From assembly GCF_001591025.1 (NCBI RefSeq), contig NZ_BCTZ01000004.1, forward strand, positions 62,001 to 126,000: 64,000 bases of DNA, given 5' to 3'. The translations under genes were made by a program, and so were the position numbers. Shown piece by piece: positions 62,246-64,000 of the stretch (position 1 is the stretch's first letter; each line of letters starts with the position of its first letter). The notes below the pieces were generated by a model, which worked only from the letters and a program-made list of their open reading frames with translations, was not told the origin of the DNA and did not search any database. This stretch comes from Sphingomonas soli NBRC 100801. Lineage in GTDB: Bacteria > Pseudomonadota > Alphaproteobacteria > Sphingomonadales > Sphingomonadaceae.

Positions 62246-63496
62246 CTATTCAAACGGCGCATCCAGCGACTTGGGCGGCGTGCTGAACCATTTCGGGCCG
62301 CTGGCGGTCATATGGAAACAATCTTCGAGCCGGATCCCGAAGCTTCCGGGGATGTAGATCCCGGGTTCGTTCGAGAAGCACATGCCCGGTGCGAGCAACG
62401 TCTTTTCGCCGCGGACCAGATTGACCGGCTCATGACCGTCCATGCCGATGCCGTGGCCGGTGCGGTGCGACAAACCGGGGAGCTTGTAATCGGGGCCATA
62501 TCCTTCGCTCGCATAATAGCGGCGTACCGCGTCGTCGACGCTGCCGGCGGGCTTGCCCAGCTGCGCTGCTTCGAAAGCGATCTGTTGGCCGCGCGCAACC
62601 TGATCCCACACCTTGCGCTGATGGGCGCTCGCCTCACCGAATACGAAGCTCCGCGAGATGTCTGACTGATAGCCGTGGACCGTGCAGCCGCAATCCATCA
62701 GCACGACCTCACCTGGCACCACCGTCTGCGGCTTGCCCGAACCATGGGGATATGCGGCGGCCTCACCCAGCAGAATCAGGTTGAACTCGACCTTTCCGCC
62801 CAGCTTGCGCGTCGCCGCAGCCATCAGCGCGCCGATTTCCGCCGGGGTCATACCGGCGCGAATCTGCGGATAGGTCCAGCGATAGGCGGCGAGCGTCACA
62901 TCGGTGGCCAGCTGCATCAGCGCGAGTTCGGGAGCGGTCTTGATCATGCGGCACCCGCGCACCACCGGATTCGCCGAGACGATGCGCGCAGATGGCAGCG
63001 CCTTTTGCAGGCCATCTACGATAAAGAAGCGACTGGTCTCCTCGACACCGATCGACCGGGCGGCAAGTTTCCGCTCCTTGAGGAAACCAGCGACGATCTT
63101 CAGCGGGTCTTCGTCTTCCTGCCAAACGCGAATGCTGGCCGGGATGCCCAGGCTTTCCCGTACCGAGGGTTCCTCGAAAAACGGCGTGACGATGCAGGGC
63201 TCACCTTCCGCAGGGATCACCACGCAGGTCAGCCGCTCGCTGCGCCACCATTCGACTCCGGTGAAATAAGTGAGCGCCGACCCCGGCTCGATTACCACCG
63301 AGCCCATGCGGCTCGCCTGCATCAGATTCTGCGCGCGCGCGATCCGCTGTCCTCGCTCCTCCGGGCCGATCGGTTGCGCGGCACCGGTGATGTTCGTCAA
63401 TTCTTCCGCCGCAGACGCGGCCGATACGAGGCCCGGCATCGACAGCAGGGGCAGCGCGGTGGTCGCGCCGATCAATTTGCGGCGGCTGAGGATCAA
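62246..63496 (-). CDS. M24 family Xaa-Pro peptidase, exported (Tat-type signal)
   Basis: A 416-residue protein with an N-terminal twin-arginine signal (SRRKLIGATTALPLLSMPGL) and a creatinase/aminopeptidase-P-like domain. Metal ligands: Asp in VVLMDCGCTVHGYQSDISRS, His in LSHRTGHGIGMDGHEPVNL, Glu in MCFSNEPGIYIPG and Glu in FGIRLEDCFHM, so the catalytic set is complete. It probably cleaves X-Pro bonds in peptides outside the cytoplasm. The start is TTG with GGAG about 8 bases upstream; no in-frame ATG exists. Confidence 0.9.
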   Translation of the reverse strand: MILSRRKLIGATTALPLLSMPGLVSAASAAEELTNITGAAQPIGPEERGQRIARAQNLMQASRMGSVVIEPGSALTYFTGVEWWRSERLTCVVIPAEGEPCIVTPFFEEPSVRESLGIPASIRVWQEDEDPLKIVAGFLKERKLAARSIGVEETSRFFIVDGLQKALPSARIVSANPVVRGCRMIKTAPELALMQLATDVTLAAYRWTYPQIRAGMTPAEIGALMAAATRKLGGKVEFNLILLGEAAAYPHGSGKPQTVVPGEVVLMDCGCTVHGYQSDISRSFVFGEASAHQRKVWDQVARGQQIAFEAAQLGKPAGSVDDAVRRYYASEGYGPDYKLPGLSHRTGHGIGMDGHEPVNLVRGEKTLLAPGMCFSNEPGIYIPGSFGIRLEDCFHMTASGPKWFSTPPKSLDAPFE

Positions 63497-63594
63497 AAGC
63501 GGTCTCCGAAAACAAGGGTGTCATGGCTTATGGCGCTTGACCGGGGCATCGCAATCCCCTTCCCTGCACATCGGGGAAAACGAAGGGGACGGAC

Positions 63595-64000
63595 ATGCGA
63601 CGGATGATGCTGGCGCCGATGGTGCTGCTGTTGGGCAGCACGGCCGCGCCCGATCCCTATTTCGCAGCGCCGCCGCTCGGAAACTGGTGTGGGAGCAGCG
63701 ATCTCGAAGACCCGGCGGTCAAGACCGTCCTCCTCGAAGGCTATGGCCCCGGCGGTTTCAAGATCGCGACCAAGAGCGCCGAGGCACAGGCATTTTTCAC
63801 GAACGGCGTGCAGCTGGCACAGGCGTTTGCGCACAAGGCCGCAATCAAGGCGTTCCAGGAAGCGCGCCGGCTCGACCCGGAATGCGCGATGTGCGCCTGG
63901 GGTGAAGCATGGTCCACGGGACCGACGATCAACTACGGCATCAAGCCTGACGAGGCGAAGAAGCTCGCTGCGATGTCGGAAGAAGCGGAAAGGCTTGCGA
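63595..64000 (+). CDS. tetratricopeptide-repeat secreted protein, 3'-truncated by the window edge
   Basis: 135 residues are visible. After a signal peptide (MRRMMLAPMVLLLGSTAAPD) the mature part begins with a Cys-containing NWCGSSDLEDPAV. A TPR-like segment (about 75-110) follows: AFFTNGVQLAQAFAHKAAIK and AFQEARRLDPECAMCAWGEA. The CAMCAWGEAW motif, a CxxC in the second helix of the repeat, is typical of a large family of long TPR proteins with no established role. An AAGGGGACGG ribosome site precedes the ATG. The rest of the gene is outside the window. Confidence 0.85.
   Translation, partial: MRRMMLAPMVLLLGSTAAPDPYFAAPPLGNWCGSSDLEDPAVKTVLLEGYGPGGFKIATKSAEAQAFFTNGVQLAQAFAHKAAIKAFQEARRLDPECAMCAWGEAWSTGPTINYGIKPDEAKKLAAMSEEAERLA

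Overview
The window is a GC-rich, gene-dense chromosomal segment of an alphaproteobacterium, most likely a sphingomonad (Sphingomonas or a close relative). This is inferred from several features together: an Hfq with two Sm domains, the order dusB-ntrB-ntrC-ntrY-ntrX-hfq-hflX, a bifunctional IspDF, a bamA-ompH-fabZ cluster without lpxD or lpxA (sphingomonads carry glycosphingolipids instead of LPS), and LexA boxes of the alphaproteobacterial GTTC-N7-GTTC type. No rRNA, CRISPR array, plasmid origin or intact mobile element is visible. Most genes are core housekeeping genes.

Layout. 1-5 kb: a 5'-truncated DUF2066-like gene, an Hda-type DnaA regulator, and polyphosphate kinase 1 followed by an overlapping Ppx/GppA phosphatase. 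5-9 kb: an orphan ORF of unusual composition, an I78-type inhibitor lipoprotein overlapping RNase D, and aspS. 9-13 kb: accessory genes including an overlapping gene pair, an ECF sigma factor between two small membrane proteins, a PPK2-type kinase and a beta-carbonic anhydrase. 13-17 kb: lipA, a RatA/COQ10-like gene, a CinA amidase and ispDF. 16.4-26.3 kb: an envelope, lipid and translation run, pyrH-frr-uppS-cdsA-dxr-rseP-bamA-ompH-fabZ-small membrane gene-rpmE, closed by a terminator. 26-31 kb: PilZ protein, a secreted protein, tRNA-Ser(UGA) with a duplicated 3' fragment nearby, MltB-like transglycosylase, RlpA/SPOR lipoprotein and DacA-type carboxypeptidase. 31-37 kb: holB, metG, tatD, an MBL-fold hydrolase, a membrane retropepsin and mazG. 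37-46.6 kb (minus strand): the dusB/Ntr/hfq/hflX block. 46.7-53 kb: rpsB-tsf, a secreted protein, a small SOS-type gene, psd-pssA, a PmtA-like methyltransferase and icd. 53-64 kb: an M28 peptidase, an FAD oxidoreductase, a cation/proton antiporter, alaS, DUF1428 and DUF1801 proteins, an M24 peptidase and a truncated TPR protein.

Themes. Polyphosphate synthesis and breakdown (ppk1, ppx, ppk2) lie within 11 kb. Phospholipid genes (cdsA, psd, pssA, pmtA-like) and isoprenoid genes (ispDF, dxr, uppS) sit among envelope-assembly genes. Eight copies of a roughly 80 bp paired palindrome (REPIN-like) occupy gaps between genes, and one supplies the C-terminal codons and stop of tatD.

The best candidates for something new are: (1) a 71-codon predicted membrane protein at 49421-49636 behind a promoter carrying two perfect LexA-type boxes; (2) the tandem two-domain Hfq with divergent RNA-binding faces; (3) EF-hand-like loops in the neighbouring BamA and OmpH proteins.
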